Shown here: positions 17,555-26,752 of the stretch, in pieces
How the letters are laid out: each line of letters starts with the position of its first letter
Position numbering within the stretch: the stretch's first letter is position 1
Assembly: GCF_014334055.1 (NCBI RefSeq)
Contig: NZ_CP060490.1
Location: forward strand, 248,001 to 312,000
DNA: 64,000 nucleotides
From: Oscillibacter hominis
GTDB lineage: Bacteria; Bacillota; Clostridia; Oscillospirales; Oscillospiraceae
Direction: 5' to 3'
Made by a program: the position numbers and the translations under genes
The notes under the pieces: model-generated
What the model saw: the letters and a program-made list of their open reading frames with translations, nothing else
The model's database searches: none
Told to the model about the DNA's origin: nothing

Positions 17555-18274
17555 ATGAAAGCAATCATCGGCAAGAAAGTCGGTATGACCCAGATCTTCG
17601 ATGAAAACGGCCATGTGATCCCGGTTACCGTGATCGAGGCCGGCCCCTGCGTCGTGACGCAGAAGAAGACCGCCGAGAAGGACGGCTACAGCGCTGTCCA
17701 GTTGGGTTATGAGGACATTCCCGAGCGCAAGCTCACCAAGCCTGAGATGGGCCACCTGAACAAGGCCGGCGTCGCCCCCAAGAAGCACCTGCAGGAGTTT
17801 GACCTGGAGAACGCCGCTGAGCTGAACGTGGGCGATATCGTCAAGGCCGACACGTTCCAGGCCGGCGATTTCGTGGACATCACCGGCACCAGCAAAGGTA
17901 AGGGCTACGCCGGCGTCATCAAGCGCTGGAACGCGGGGCGCACCCCCACCACCCACGGCGGCGGCCCCGTTCACCGTCACGCCGGCTCCATGGGCTCCAC
18001 CACCGATCCCTCCCGTATCTTCAAGGGCAAGATCGGCGCCGGCCACATGGGCGTTGAGCAGGTCACGGTCCAGAACCTGGACATCGTAAAGGTGGATCCG
18101 GAGCTGAACATGATCGCTGTCCGCGGCGCCATCCCCGGCCCCAAGGGCGGCCTTGTGACCATCAAGTCCACCGTCAAGACCCACCGCGTCAAGAACGTGG
18201 AGAGCGGCATCAGCAACAACCCGCAGAAGGCGTCCGGCCGTAATCCCCAGAAGGCCTCTGCCAAGAACAAGTAA
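17555..18274 (+). CDS. rplC: 50S ribosomal protein L3
   Basis: A 239-residue early-assembly protein near the peptidyl transferase centre. KAIIGKKVGMTQIFDENG at the N-terminus and GGGPVHRHAGSMG in the central loop identify it. It carries a lysine-rich C-terminal tail longer than the ~209-residue E. coli form, with the hexamer NPQKAS twice. RBS AAGGAGG; rplD follows after 19 bases. Confidence 0.97.
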   Translation: MKAIIGKKVGMTQIFDENGHVIPVTVIEAGPCVVTQKKTAEKDGYSAVQLGYEDIPERKLTKPEMGHLNKAGVAPKKHLQEFDLENAAELNVGDIVKADTFQAGDFVDITGTSKGKGYAGVIKRWNAGRTPTTHGGGPVHRHAGSMGSTTDPSRIFKGKIGAGHMGVEQVTVQNLDIVKVDPELNMIAVRGAIPGPKGGLVTIKSTVKTHRVKNVESGISNNPQKASGRNPQKASAKNK

Positions 18275-18293
18275 GGAAAGGGGTGCTTAAGAA

Positions 18294-18917
18294 ATGGCTA
18301 CTATGAAAGTATTGAACATGGCCGGCGCGGAAGTCGGCACTGTTGAGCTGAACGACTCCATCTTCGGCATCGAGCCCAATAAAGCTGTCGTTCACGAAGT
18401 TGTGAAAAACCACCTTGCCAACGTAAGACAGGGTACCCAGAGCGCCCTGACCCGGGCCGAGGTCTCCGGCGGCGGCAAGAAGCCCTGGCGCCAGAAGGGC
18501 ACCGGACACGCCCGCCAGGGCAGCACCCGCGCCCCCCAGTGGACCCACGGCGGCATTGTGTTTGCCCCCAAGCCCCGCAGCTATTCCTATGTCCTGAACA
18601 AGAAGGTCAAGCGTCTGGCCCTGAAGTCCGTGCTGTCCGCCAAGGCTGCCGACGGCGAGCTGATCGTGATCGACCGCATTGCGATGGATTCCATTAAGAC
18701 CAAGGACTTCCGGAACTTCCTGAGCGCCGTCAAGTGCGACGGCAAAGCGGTTGTGGTGACTCCCGAGGTGAGAGAGAACGTGGTGAAGAGCGCCCGGAAC
18801 ATCCCCGGCGTCCAGACCACCACCGCCACCATCCTCAGTGTCTATGACCTCCTGAACGCCAAGTACCTGGTGCTGGATCAGGAAGCCCTCGCAAAAATCG
18901 AGGAGGTGTACGCATAA
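18294..18917 (+). CDS. rplD: 50S ribosomal protein L4
   Basis: A 207-residue protein whose extended loop lines the exit tunnel; the loop is seen as GGGKKPWRQKGTGHARQGS. In E. coli L4 also represses the S10 operon. The stop codon overlaps the start of rplW by one base (TAATG), implying coupled translation. Confidence 0.97.
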   Translation: MATMKVLNMAGAEVGTVELNDSIFGIEPNKAVVHEVVKNHLANVRQGTQSALTRAEVSGGGKKPWRQKGTGHARQGSTRAPQWTHGGIVFAPKPRSYSYVLNKKVKRLALKSVLSAKAADGELIVIDRIAMDSIKTKDFRNFLSAVKCDGKAVVVTPEVRENVVKSARNIPGVQTTTATILSVYDLLNAKYLVLDQEALAKIEEVYA

Positions 18918-19213
18918 TGGCTAACACGTATGACATCATCATCCGGCCCATCATCACTGAGCGCGCCATGGCCGGTGCTGCCGACAAGAAGTACGTCTTT
19001 GAGGTGGCCAGGAATGCTGGCAAGATTGAGATTAAGGACGCTGTGGAAAAAATCTTCGGCGTGAAGGTCGCTTCCGTCAACACCCTGATCGTCCGCGGCA
19101 AGGAAAAGCGCATGGGCGCGGGCCGTCCCGGCATGACCAAGACCTGGAAGAAGGCCTATGTGCAGCTGACCGATGATTCCAAGACCATTGAATTCTTTGA
19201 GGGAATGGTGTAA
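18917..19213 (+). CDS. rplW: 50S ribosomal protein L23
   Basis: A 98-residue protein at the tunnel exit, the docking site for trigger factor and SRP. IIIRPIITERAMAGA and VNTLIVRGKEKRMG are typical. Translation is coupled to rplD by the TAATG overlap. Confidence 0.97.
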   Translation: MANTYDIIIRPIITERAMAGAADKKYVFEVARNAGKIEIKDAVEKIFGVKVASVNTLIVRGKEKRMGAGRPGMTKTWKKAYVQLTDDSKTIEFFEGMV

Positions 19214-19250
19214 GACCGTAACCCGATCTAACTGAAGGAGTGTTAAGCGA

Positions 19251-20087
19251 ATGTCTATTAAAACTTTCAAGCCGACGACACCTTCCAGAAGACAAATGAC
19301 GGTCTCCGGGTTCGACGGCATTGACAAGCACGCCAAGCCGGAGCCCAGCCTCACCGAGTCTCTGAAGAAGAACGCCGGCCGCAACAGCTACGGCAGGATT
19401 ACCGTCCGCCACCGCGGCGGCGGCAATAAGCGCAAGTACCGCATCATCGACTTCAAGCGCGACAAGAAGGACATGGAAGCCACTGTCGTCCGCTTGGAGT
19501 ACGACCCCAACCGCAGCGCCAACATCGCCCTGGTACAGTATGCCGATGGCGAAAAGCGCTACATTCTGGCTCCCGTGGGTCTGAACCCCGGCGATAAGGT
19601 GATCTCCTCCGCCGAGGCCGACATCAAAGTGGGCAACTGCCTGCCCATCGAGAAGATCCCCGTGGGCACCGTGATCCACAACATCGAGCTCCATCCCGGC
19701 AACGGCGCCCAGCTGGTGCGCTCCGCCGGCACCGCCGCCCAGCTGATGGCCAAGGAGGGCAGGGATGCCCAGATCCGCATGCCTTCCGGCGAGGTGCGCG
19801 TGGTGCGTACCAACTGCCTGGCCACCATCGGGCAGGTGGGCAACATCGAGCACGAGAACATCAACATCGGCAAGGCCGGCCGCAAGCGCCACATGGGCTG
19901 GCGTCCCACTGTCCGCGGCAGCGTCATGAACCCCTGCGATCACCCCCACGGCGGCGGCGAGGGCCGCGCGCCCATCGGCCGCAGCGGCCCTGTCACTCCT
20001 TGGGGTAAGCCCGCTCTGGGCTACAAGACCCGCAAGGGCAAGAATCCGACCAACAAGTTCATTGTGAAGCGTCGGAACGAGAAGTAA
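19251..20087 (+). CDS. rplB: 50S ribosomal protein L2
   Basis: A 278-residue protein close to the peptidyl transferase centre, needed for subunit association. The N-terminus [15 protein letters not shown], the segment [18 protein letters not shown] and the ending [16 protein letters not shown] are conserved. GAAGGAG lies upstream of ATG 19251. Confidence 0.98.
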   Translation: MSIKTFKPTTPSRRQMTVSGFDGIDKHAKPEPSLTESLKKNAGRNSYGRITVRHRGGGNKRKYRIIDFKRDKKDMEATVVRLEYDPNRSANIALVQYADGEKRYILAPVGLNPGDKVISSAEADIKVGNCLPIEKIPVGTVIHNIELHPGNGAQLVRSAGTAAQLMAKEGRDAQIRMPSGEVRVVRTNCLATIGQVGNIEHENINIGKAGRKRHMGWRPTVRGSVMNPCDHPHGGGEGRAPIGRSGPVTPWGKPALGYKTRKGKNPTNKFIVKRRNEK

Positions 20088-20102
20088 GGGAGGCAAGAAA
20101 GT

Positions 20103-20366
20103 ATGAGCAGATCCATTAAAAAAGGCCCGTATGTTGCCCCTGAGCTCCTCAAACGGGTCGATGAGATGAACAAGAACAATGAGAAGAAGGTCCTGAAGAC
20201 CTGGAGCCGCAGCTCCACCATCTTCCCCTCCTTCGTCGGTCATACCATCGCCGTCCACGACGGCCGCAAGCATGTCCCCGTTTATATCCAGGAGGACATG
20301 GTGGGCCACAAGCTGGGTGAGTTCGCTCCCACCCGCACCTTCCGTGGCCACGCGAAAGACAAATAA
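20103..20366 (+). CDS. rpsS: 30S ribosomal protein S19
   Basis: An 87-residue head protein that contacts S13. [19 protein letters not shown] and [20 protein letters not shown] identify it. It follows rplB by 15 bases with GGGAGG as its RBS. Confidence 0.98.
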   Translation: MSRSIKKGPYVAPELLKRVDEMNKNNEKKVLKTWSRSSTIFPSFVGHTIAVHDGRKHVPVYIQEDMVGHKLGEFAPTRTFRGHAKDK

Positions 20367-20386
20367 GAAGGAGGATGCAGAATAAT

Positions 20387-20722
20387 ATGGAAGCCAAGGC
20401 TTATCTGAGATATATCCGCATCTCTCCCCGCAAGGTCCAGATCGTGTGCGATCTGATCCGCGGCAAGGATGTGGGTACCGCGATGGCGATTCTGATGCAG
20501 ACCCCCAAGGCTGCGTCCGAGCCTCTGATGAAGCTCCTCAAGAGCGCCGCCGCCAACGCCGAAAACAACTTCGGCATGGACCCCGCCAAGCTCTACGTCA
20601 GCGAAGTGTTCGCCACCCCCGGCCCCATCCTGAAGCGGATGATGCCCCGGGCCCAGGGCAGAGCGTACCGCATCAACAAGAGAACTTCTCACGTCACCCT
20701 TGCTGTGGCGGAAAAGGCATAA
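20387..20722 (+). CDS. rplV: 50S ribosomal protein L22
   Basis: A 111-residue tunnel protein whose beta-hairpin helps form the constriction site (macrolide-resistance region, [16 protein letters not shown]). An ATG at 20375 directly abuts the GGAGG and is too close to be used, so ATG 20387 is chosen. Confidence 0.96.
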   Translation: MEAKAYLRYIRISPRKVQIVCDLIRGKDVGTAMAILMQTPKAASEPLMKLLKSAAANAENNFGMDPAKLYVSEVFATPGPILKRMMPRAQGRAYRINKRTSHVTLAVAEKA

Positions 20723-20740
20723 GAGGGAGGAGGCAGTTTT

Positions 20741-21661
20741 ATGGGACAGAAAGTAAATCCCCACGGCATGCGTGTGGGTGTCATCAAAGACTGGGATTCC
20801 CGTTGGTATGCCAGTGATGAGAAGGTCGGCGATCTGCTGGTCGAAGACAAGAAGATCCGCGACTATTTGAAAAAGACCCTGTACAGCGCCGGTGTGCCCA
20901 AGATCGAGATTGAGCGCAGCAACGACGTTGTCACCATCTTCCTGCACTGCTCCCGCCCCGGTGTTGTCATCGGCAAGGGCGGCGAGCAGATCGAGCAGTA
21001 CCGCCTTGCGGTGGAGAAGATGATCGGCAAGAAGGTGAAGCTGAACATCGTCGAGGTCCGCAACCCCGACATGGACGCCCAGCTGGTTGCCGAGAACATT
21101 GCCCAGCAGCTGGAGAAGCGTATCTCCTTCCGCCGGGCCATGAAGAACTCCATGGCCCGCGCCATGCGCGCCGGCGCCAAGGGCATCAAGGTCTCCTGCG
21201 GCGGCCGTCTGGGCGGCGCTGAGATCGCCCGTACCGAGCACTATCACGAGGGCACCATCCCCCTGCAGACCATCCGCGCCGACATCGAGTACGGCTTTGC
21301 CGAGGCTGCCACCACCTTTGGCCGCATTGGCGTCAAGGTCTGGATCTACAAGGGTGAGGTCCTCTCTCAGACCCTGCGCACCACTCCCCGCACCATGGAT
21401 ACCTCCAAGCCCTATCAGGAGCGCCGTGAGCGCCGTCCCCGCCGGGATGGCGACCGCCGTGGCGGCGGTTTCAACCGCGGCGGCCAGGGCGGTGGCTTTA
21501 ACCGCGGTGGTCAGGGCGGCGGTTTTAACCGCGGCGGCCAGGGTGGTTTCAACCGCAACAACAATAACAGCCGTCCCAACGGTGGCTTCAACAGAGGCCC
21601 CGCACCCACGGCTTCTTCTGCTGCTCCCGCAGCGCCCGCTAAGGAAGGAGGCGCAAACTAA
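20741..21661 (+). CDS. rpsC: 30S ribosomal protein S3 with a long RG-rich C-terminal extension
   Basis: The first ~217 residues are a normal S3: [13 protein letters not shown] at the start, a KH domain with [11 protein letters not shown], and the C-terminal domain ending near VLSQTL. S3 helps form the mRNA entry channel. The protein then continues to 306 residues, about 85 more than usual. An arginine-rich block ([16 protein letters not shown]) is followed by FNRGGQGG(G) three times from residue 244, an Asn run, and a Pro/Ala tail. The stop overlaps rplP by one base, so the extension is not a late read-through. The tail resembles RGG-type RNA-binding segments; role unknown. Confidence 0.96.
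   Translation: MGQKVNPHGMRVGVIKDWDSRWYASDEKVGDLLVEDKKIRDYLKKTLYSAGVPKIEIERSNDVVTIFLHCSRPGVVIGKGGEQIEQYRLAVEKMIGKKVKLNIVEVRNPDMDAQLVAENIAQQLEKRISFRRAMKNSMARAMRAGAKGIKVSCGGRLGGAEIARTEHYHEGTIPLQTIRADIEYGFAEAATTFGRIGVKVWIYKGEVLSQTLRTTPRTMDTSKPYQERRERRPRRDGDRRGGGFNRGGQGGGFNRGGQGGGFNRGGQGGFNRNNNNSRPNGGFNRGPAPTASSAAPAAPAKEGGAN
21470..21547 (+). repeat. 27-base tandem repeat inside rpsC
   Basis: Three adjoining units (21470-21496, 21497-21523, 21524-21547, the last one codon short) encode FNRGGQGG(G). The copies differ at third codon positions, suggesting an old repeat kept by selection at the protein level. Confidence 0.85.
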
Positions 21662-22095
21662 TGCTTCTGCCTAAGAGAGTCAAGTACCGCAGAGTACACC
21701 GTGGCCGCCTGACCGGCAAGGCCATGAGAGGCAACACCATCACTTATGGTGAGTATGGCCTCGTCGCGCTGGAGCCCTCCTGGATCACCAGCAATCAGAT
21801 CGAAGCAGCCCGTATCGCCATGACCCGTTACACCAAGCGCGGCGGCCAGGTCTGGATCAAGATTTTCCCCGATAAGCCCGTCACTCAGAAGCCTGCCGAG
21901 ACCCGCATGGGTTCCGGTAAGGGTTCCCCCGAGTATTGGGTTGCAGTCGTTAAGCCCGGCCGTGTCATGTTTGAGATCGCCGGCGTCTCTGAAGAGACCG
22001 CGCGTGAGGCCCTGCGTCTGGCCAGCCACAAGCTGCCCATCAAGACCAAGATTGTCAAGCGCAGCGATCTGGAAGCTCAGGAAGTAGGTGAATAA
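21661..22095 (+). CDS. rplP: 50S ribosomal protein L16
   Basis: A 144-residue protein that helps form the A-site region. [19 protein letters not shown] and the later [19 protein letters not shown] are diagnostic. Its ATG overlaps the rpsC stop (TAATG). Confidence 0.98.
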   Translation: MLLPKRVKYRRVHRGRLTGKAMRGNTITYGEYGLVALEPSWITSNQIEAARIAMTRYTKRGGQVWIKIFPDKPVTQKPAETRMGSGKGSPEYWVAVVKPGRVMFEIAGVSEETAREALRLASHKLPIKTKIVKRSDLEAQEVGE

Positions 22096-22096
22096 G

Positions 22097-22309
22097 ATGA
22101 AGGCAAGTGAGGTTCGTAGCATGAGTGCCGACCAGCTCAATGAGAAGCTGGCGGGCCTGAAAAAGGACTTGTTCTTCCTGCGTATGCAGCACGCGACCAA
22201 CCAGCTTGACAACCCCCTGAAGATTCAGGAGACCAAGCGTGATATTGCCCGAGTCAAGACCATGTTGCGTGAAAAGGAGCTCCACAGCGGAGCTTCCGAC
22301 AAGCAGTGA
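22097..22309 (+). CDS. rpmC: 50S ribosomal protein L29
   Basis: A 70-residue helical protein at the tunnel exit. ATG 22097 lies one base after the rplP stop with AGGTG upstream; a GTG at 22088 would overlap rplP and is rejected. KDLFFLRMQHATNQLDNP is the conserved core. Confidence 0.96.
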   Translation: MKASEVRSMSADQLNEKLAGLKKDLFFLRMQHATNQLDNPLKIQETKRDIARVKTMLREKELHSGASDKQ

Positions 22310-22326
22310 GAAGGAGGTAAGCGAAG

Positions 22327-22593
22327 ATGAACGACGAAATGAGAACTTCCTCCCGTAAGACGAGGGTTGGTAAGGTCGTGTCCGACAAGATGGACAAGAC
22401 TGTTGTTGTGGCCATCGAAGACCGCGTGGCCCATCCCCTATATAAGAAGATCGTTGGCCGCACCTATAAGCTGAAAGCTCACGATGAGCAGAACGCCTGC
22501 GGCGTCGGCGACAAGGTCAAGGTCATGGAGACCCGCCCCCTGTCCAAGGACAAGAGATGGCGCGTGGTCGAGATCATTGAGAAAGCAAAGTAA
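22327..22593 (+). CDS. rpsQ: 30S ribosomal protein S17
   Basis: An 88-residue OB-fold protein. [17 protein letters not shown] and the ending [19 protein letters not shown] are typical. GAAGGAGG precedes ATG 22327. Confidence 0.98.
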   Translation: MNDEMRTSSRKTRVGKVVSDKMDKTVVVAIEDRVAHPLYKKIVGRTYKLKAHDEQNACGVGDKVKVMETRPLSKDKRWRVVEIIEKAK

Positions 22594-22607
22594 GGAGGTG
22601 CCGGAAC

Positions 22608-22976
22608 ATGATTCAGCAGGAAACATACCTGAAGGTAGCCGATAACACCGGCGCCAAGGAAATCAAGTGCATCCGCGTTCTGGGCGGATCCAAGCGTAAG
22701 TACGGCAACATCGGCGACGTGATTGTGGCCTCCGTCCGCAAGAGCGCTCCCGGCGGAACCGTGAAAAAGGGCGAGGTCGTCAAGGCCGTGATCGTCCGCA
22801 GCGCCAAGGGCGTGCGTCGTGCCGACGGCACCTATGTCCGCTTTGACGACAACGCGGCCGTCCTCATCAAGGACGACAAGAACCCCAGAGGTACCCGTAT
22901 CTTTGGGCCGGTTGCAAGAGAGCTGCGCGATAAGGATTATATGAAGATCCTGTCCCTCGCTCCCGAAGTCATTTAA
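22608..22976 (+). CDS. rplN: 50S ribosomal protein L14
   Basis: A 122-residue interface protein of exactly the usual length. [19 protein letters not shown] is the family signature. It follows rpsQ by 14 bases behind AAGGAGG. Confidence 0.98.
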   Translation: MIQQETYLKVADNTGAKEIKCIRVLGGSKRKYGNIGDVIVASVRKSAPGGTVKKGEVVKAVIVRSAKGVRRADGTYVRFDDNAAVLIKDDKNPRGTRIFGPVARELRDKDYMKILSLAPEVI

Positions 22977-22989
22977 GGAGGGTGCCGAG

Positions 22990-23304
22990 ATGACAAGTTT
23001 GAATGTCAAGAAGGGCGACACCGTCGTCGTCCTGTCCGGCAAGGACAAGGGCAAGCAGGGCAAGGTGCTGGGCACCGTGCCCGCCGAGCGCAAAGTGGTC
23101 GTGGAGGGCATCAACATGGTGACCTGCCACGTCAAGCCCCGCAAGCAGGGCGAAGAGGGCGGCATTGTGAAGCGGGAAGCCGCCATGTATGCCTCCAAGG
23201 TGCAGGTGGTCTGCCCCAAGTGCGGCAAGGGCACCCGGATTGCCCACAAGATTGAAAACGGCAAGAAGAGCCGCGTGTGCAAGCACTGCGGCGCTGAGCT
23301 GTAA
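22990..23304 (+). CDS. rplX: 50S ribosomal protein L24, zinc-ribbon type
   Basis: A 104-residue assembly initiator with an N-terminal KOW domain ([20 protein letters not shown]). The C-terminal part has CPKC and CKHC pairs, a zinc-ribbon arrangement that many L24 proteins lack. RBS AAGGAGG. Confidence 0.97.
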   Translation: MTSLNVKKGDTVVVLSGKDKGKQGKVLGTVPAERKVVVEGINMVTCHVKPRKQGEEGGIVKREAAMYASKVQVVCPKCGKGTRIAHKIENGKKSRVCKHCGAEL

Positions 23305-23324
23305 GAAAGGGGAGTAGACCGAAA

Positions 23325-23864
23325 ATGGCAAGATTGAAAGAGAAATACAAGGCTGAAGTCGCTCCCGCTTTGATGAAGAAGTTCAACTACAAGAGCGTCA
23401 TGCAGATTCCCAAGATCGACAAGATCGTCGTCAACGTGGGCTGCGGCGAGGCCCGTGAAAATGCCAAGGTTCTGGAGAACGTGGTGGGCGATCTCAGCGC
23501 CATCACCGGCCAGAAGGCCGTCATCACCAAGGCCAAGAAATCCGTGGCAAACTTTAAGCTGCGTGAGGGCATGCCCGTGGGCGCCAAGGTGACGCTGCGC
23601 GGCGATAAGATGTGGGAGTTCCTGGACCGCCTCTTTAATGTGGCCCTGCCCCGCGTCCGCGACTTCCGCGGCATCAACCCCAACAGCTTTGACGGCCGCG
23701 GCAACTATGCCCTGGGCATCAAAGAGCAGCTGATCTTCCCCGAGATCGAGTACGATAAGATCGACAAGATCCGCGGCATGGATGTCATCATCTGCACCAC
23801 CGCCCAGACCGACGAAGAGGCCCGTACGCTCCTGGAGCTGGTCGGCGCCCCCTTTGAGCGCTAA
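23325..23864 (+). CDS. rplE: 50S ribosomal protein L5
   Basis: A 179-residue protein that binds 5S rRNA and contacts P-site t[22 protein letters not shown] and the ending [11 protein letters not shown] are characteristic. Followed after 14 bases by rpsN. Confidence 0.98.
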   Translation: MARLKEKYKAEVAPALMKKFNYKSVMQIPKIDKIVVNVGCGEARENAKVLENVVGDLSAITGQKAVITKAKKSVANFKLREGMPVGAKVTLRGDKMWEFLDRLFNVALPRVRDFRGINPNSFDGRGNYALGIKEQLIFPEIEYDKIDKIRGMDVIICTTAQTDEEARTLLELVGAPFER

Positions 23865-23878
23865 GGAGGAGAAACGAA

Positions 23879-24064
23879 ATGGCTAAGAAGTCCATGATTC
23901 TGAAGCAGCAGGCGGAGCCGAAGTTCTCCAGCCGCAAGTATAACCGCTGCAAGATCTGCGGCCGCCCCCATGCTTACCTGCGCAACTACGGCGTTTGCCG
24001 TATCTGCTTCCGTGAGCTGGCTTACAAGGGCGAGATCCCCGGCGTGAGAAAGGCCTCCTTCTAA
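23879..24064 (+). CDS. rpsN: 30S ribosomal protein S14, type Z (zinc-binding)
   Basis: The 61-residue short form of S14, with the zinc ligands in CKICG and CRICF. The non-zinc form is about 100 residues and is often a low-zinc paralogue; no such copy is in this window. GGAGGAG precedes the ATG. Confidence 0.97.
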   Translation: MAKKSMILKQQAEPKFSSRKYNRCKICGRPHAYLRNYGVCRICFRELAYKGEIPGVRKASF

Positions 24065-24243
24065 GAGGGGGGAGAAGCCTTTCCGTAACTTGGACCAGAG
24101 GCCTGCGCCTTTGGATAGATAGGATGGCGAAAGGTCACTGCCAATTACGCGTCATATCGAGCGGGCGCTCCAAATTGGTAGTGATACCTCGCTGCCTGAA
24201 CGACTTAGATGAGTCGTAACTCTAAAATCAGGAGGAAAATAGA
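24065..24243 (+). promoter_or_regulatory. Structured leader before rpsH
   Basis: A 179-base gap with no gene. CACTGCCAATT (24136-24146) pairs with AATTGGTAGTG (24173-24183), and inside it GAGC can pair with GCTC (24159-24170). Just downstream ACGACT (24200-24205) pairs with AGTCGT (24212-24217). The helix-rich spacer directly before the S8 gene suggests a binding site for r-protein feedback, as S8 does for the E. coli spc operon. I see no good promoter or T tract. Confidence 0.5.
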
Positions 24244-24642
24244 ATGCACATCACAGATCCCGTCGCAGATATGCTGACCCGTATCCGCAATGCGAACAGC
24301 GCCAAGCATGATACCGTTGATGTCCCCGCCTCCAACATGAAGAAGAGCATCGCTCAGATTCTGCTGGATGAGGGCTACATCAAGAACTTCCAGATTGTGG
24401 ATGACGGGACCCAGGGGATCATCCGCATCACGCTGAAATACAACGCCGGCAAGGAGAAGGTCATCACCGGCCTGCGCCGTGTCAGCAAACCCGGCCTGCG
24501 CGTCTATGTGGGCGCCGACGAGCTGCCCCGCGTGCTCCGTGGCCTGGGCATTGCAATTGTTTCCACGTCCAAGGGCGTCATGACCGACAAGAAGGCCCGC
24601 GAGGCCCATGTCGGCGGTGAAGTCCTGGCATTTGTTTGGTAA
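24244..24642 (+). CDS. rpsH: 30S ribosomal protein S8
   Basis: A 132-residue primary 16S-binding protein. [16 protein letters not shown] at the start and [15 protein letters not shown] near the end identify it. It follows a long structured leader and has a strong AGGAGG. Confidence 0.98.
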   Translation: MHITDPVADMLTRIRNANSAKHDTVDVPASNMKKSIAQILLDEGYIKNFQIVDDGTQGIIRITLKYNAGKEKVITGLRRVSKPGLRVYVGADELPRVLRGLGIAIVSTSKGVMTDKKAREAHVGGEVLAFVW

Positions 24643-24659
24643 GGAGGGTATTTGAACTT

Positions 24660-25205
24660 ATGTCAAGAATTGGTAGAATGCCCATTACCGTCCCCGCAGG
24701 CGTTACCGTCACGGTCGCCGAGGGTAATGTGGTTACCGTCAAGGGACCTAAGGGTGAGCTGAGCCAGGCTCTGCGCCCTGAAATGATCATCAAGCAGGAC
24801 GCCGGTGTGCTCACCGTGGAGCGTCCTTCCGAAGACAAGCTGCACCGGAGCCTGCACGGCCTGACCCGCACGCTGCTCAACAACATGGTTGTGGGCGTCA
24901 GCGAGGGGTACAAGAAGGAATTGGATGTCAACGGCGTGGGCTACAGAGTGGCAAAAGACGGCAAAAACCTGGTTATGAATATCGGATTTTCCCATCAGGT
25001 GATCGTCTCTGAAATCGAGGGCATCACCATTGATGTTCCCGCTCCCAATAAGATTGTGATCAGTGGATGCGACAAGCAGAAGGTGGGCCAGTTCGCCGCC
25101 GAAGTCCGCGAGAAGCGTCCCCCCGAGCCCTACAAGGGCAAGGGCATCAAGTACGCCGATGAGGTCATCCGCCGCAAGGTTGGTAAGACCGGCGCCAAGA
25201 AGTAA
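24660..25205 (+). CDS. rplF: 50S ribosomal protein L6
   Basis: A 181-residue protein near the sarcin-ricin loop. ATG 24660 follows AAGGAGG; an earlier in-frame start would overlap rps[15 protein letters not shown] and the ending [14 protein letters not shown] are conserved. Confidence 0.97.
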   Translation: MSRIGRMPITVPAGVTVTVAEGNVVTVKGPKGELSQALRPEMIIKQDAGVLTVERPSEDKLHRSLHGLTRTLLNNMVVGVSEGYKKELDVNGVGYRVAKDGKNLVMNIGFSHQVIVSEIEGITIDVPAPNKIVISGCDKQKVGQFAAEVREKRPPEPYKGKGIKYADEVIRRKVGKTGAKK

Positions 25206-25219
25206 GGAGGTGTGCCGAA

Positions 25220-25579
25220 ATGATTAAAAGACCTGACACCAACGCACAGCGTTTGAAGCGCCACAAGAGGGTGCGTGCCAAAATTTCCGGCACCCCCGAG
25301 CAGCCCCGCCTGAATGTGTTCCGCAGTGAAAAGAACATCTACGCACAGGTGATTGACGACGTCAACGGCGTTACATTGTGCAGCGCTTCCTCCCTGGATC
25401 AGTCCATCGAAGGGTACGGCGGAAACAAGGCCGCTGCCCGCGAGGTGGGCAAGCTGGTTGCTGAGCGCGCCCTGGCAAAGGGCATTGAAACCGTGGTGTT
25501 CGACCGCGGCGGATACCTGTACCACGGCCGTGTGGCAGAACTGGCTGAAGGCGCCCGTGAGGGCGGCCTCAAATTCTGA
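25220..25579 (+). CDS. rplR: 50S ribosomal protein L18
   Basis: A 119-residue 5S rRNA-binding protein. [20 protein letters not shown] and the C-terminal [20 protein letters not shown] are typical. AAGGAGG is upstream. Confidence 0.98.
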   Translation: MIKRPDTNAQRLKRHKRVRAKISGTPEQPRLNVFRSEKNIYAQVIDDVNGVTLCSASSLDQSIEGYGGNKAAAREVGKLVAERALAKGIETVVFDRGGYLYHGRVAELAEGAREGGLKF

Positions 25580-25599
25580 TCGGAGGGAGGAACAACAAA

Positions 25600-26100
25600 A
25601 TGGCGAGATTTGAAAAAGAGCCCAGCGAGTTTTCCGAGAAAGTTGTGTCCTTGAACCGAGTGTCCAAAACCGTCAAGGGCGGCCGTATCTTCAAGTTCGC
25701 GGCACTGGTTGTCGTGGGCGACGGCAAGGGCCGCGTGGGCTATGGCCTGGGCAAGGCCGCTGAGGTTCCCGAGGCAATCCGCAAGGGAATTGAGGATGCA
25801 AAGAAGAACCTGGTGACCGTGACGCTGTCCGGCACCACCATTCCCCATGAGATCATCGGTGAGTTCGGCGCCGGCAGAGTCCTGCTCAAGCCCGCAGCTC
25901 CCGGTACCGGCGTGATCGCCGGCGGCGCAGTGCGTGCCGTCGTCGAGGCTGCCGGCATCAAGGATATCCGCACCAAATGTCTGCGCTCCAACAATGCCAA
26001 CAACGTTGTGGCTGCCACTTTCGAAGGCCTCAAAGCAATGAGAGGACCTGAGGAAGTCGCCCGCATCCGTGGCAAGAGCGTAGAAGAGATTGTGGGTTAA
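25600..26100 (+). CDS. rpsE: 30S ribosomal protein S5
   Basis: A 166-residue protein of the mRNA entry channel and decoding fidelity. [20 protein letters not shown] and [20 protein letters not shown] are signature stretches. RBS GGAGGGAGG. Confidence 0.98.
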   Translation: MARFEKEPSEFSEKVVSLNRVSKTVKGGRIFKFAALVVVGDGKGRVGYGLGKAAEVPEAIRKGIEDAKKNLVTVTLSGTTIPHEIIGEFGAGRVLLKPAAPGTGVIAGGAVRAVVEAAGIKDIRTKCLRSNNANNVVAATFEGLKAMRGPEEVARIRGKSVEEIVG

Positions 26101-26113
26101 GGAGGAGCTTAAG

Positions 26114-26296
26114 ATGGCAAACTTAAATATTAAGCTCGTCAAGAGCCTGAACGGCAGACTGCAGAAGCAGATTGCAACCGCCAACTCCATGGGCCTGCGC
26201 AAGATCGGTGACACCACCGTGCAGCCCGACAATGAACAGACCCGGGGCAAGATCGCCAAGATCGGCTATCTGCTTCAGGTTGAAGAAGCCAACTAA
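26114..26296 (+). CDS. rpmD: 50S ribosomal protein L30
   Basis: A 60-residue protein present in this gene position in most Firmicutes. ATG 26114 follows AAGGAGG by a normal distance; an earlier in-frame start overlaps rps[21 protein letters not shown] is the conserved part. Confidence 0.96.
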   Translation: MANLNIKLVKSLNGRLQKQIATANSMGLRKIGDTTVQPDNEQTRGKIAKIGYLLQVEEAN

Positions 26297-26310
26297 GGGG
26301 GTACGAGACT

Positions 26311-26751
26311 ATGAAACTGAATGAACTGTCTCCCGCTGCCGGCTCTACCCGTGAGGCCTATCGCAAGGGCCGCGGCAACGGCTCCGGCAATGGCAAGACC
26401 GGTGGCCGCGGCCACAAGGGCCAGAAGGCCCGCAGCGGCGGCGGAGTCCGTATCGGCTTCGAAGGCGGCCAGATGCCCCTTTCCCGCCGTGTCCCGAAGC
26501 GCGGCTTCAACAACATCTTCGCCAAGCCTCTGGAGATCATCAATCTCAGCGCGCTGAACGCTTTCGAGGACGGTGAGACCGTCACCAGCGAGGCGCTGCT
26601 TGCCAAGGGGATCCTCAGCAAGTGCGAGTATGGATACAAAGTCCTGGGCAACGGCAAGCTGAACCGCAAAGTCACTGTACAGGCATCTGCTTTTTCCAAG
26701 TCTGCCAAGGAGGCAATCGAGGCGGCAGGTGGAAAGGCAGAGGTGATGTAA
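26311..26751 (+). CDS. rplO: 50S ribosomal protein L15
   Basis: A 146-residue assembly protein. The glycine-rich N-terminal part ([20 protein letters not shown]) and the segment [17 protein letters not shown] are characteristic. Its end holds GAGGTGAT, which serves as the RBS of secY one base downstream. Confidence 0.97.
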   Translation: MKLNELSPAAGSTREAYRKGRGNGSGNGKTGGRGHKGQKARSGGGVRIGFEGGQMPLSRRVPKRGFNNIFAKPLEIINLSALNAFEDGETVTSEALLAKGILSKCEYGYKVLGNGKLNRKVTVQASAFSKSAKEAIEAAGGKAEVM

Positions 26752-26752
26752 C

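Noticed and set aside
21470..21547. CRISPR-like or minisatellite repeat
   Set aside because: The 27-base units are coding, in frame with S3 and without spacers.
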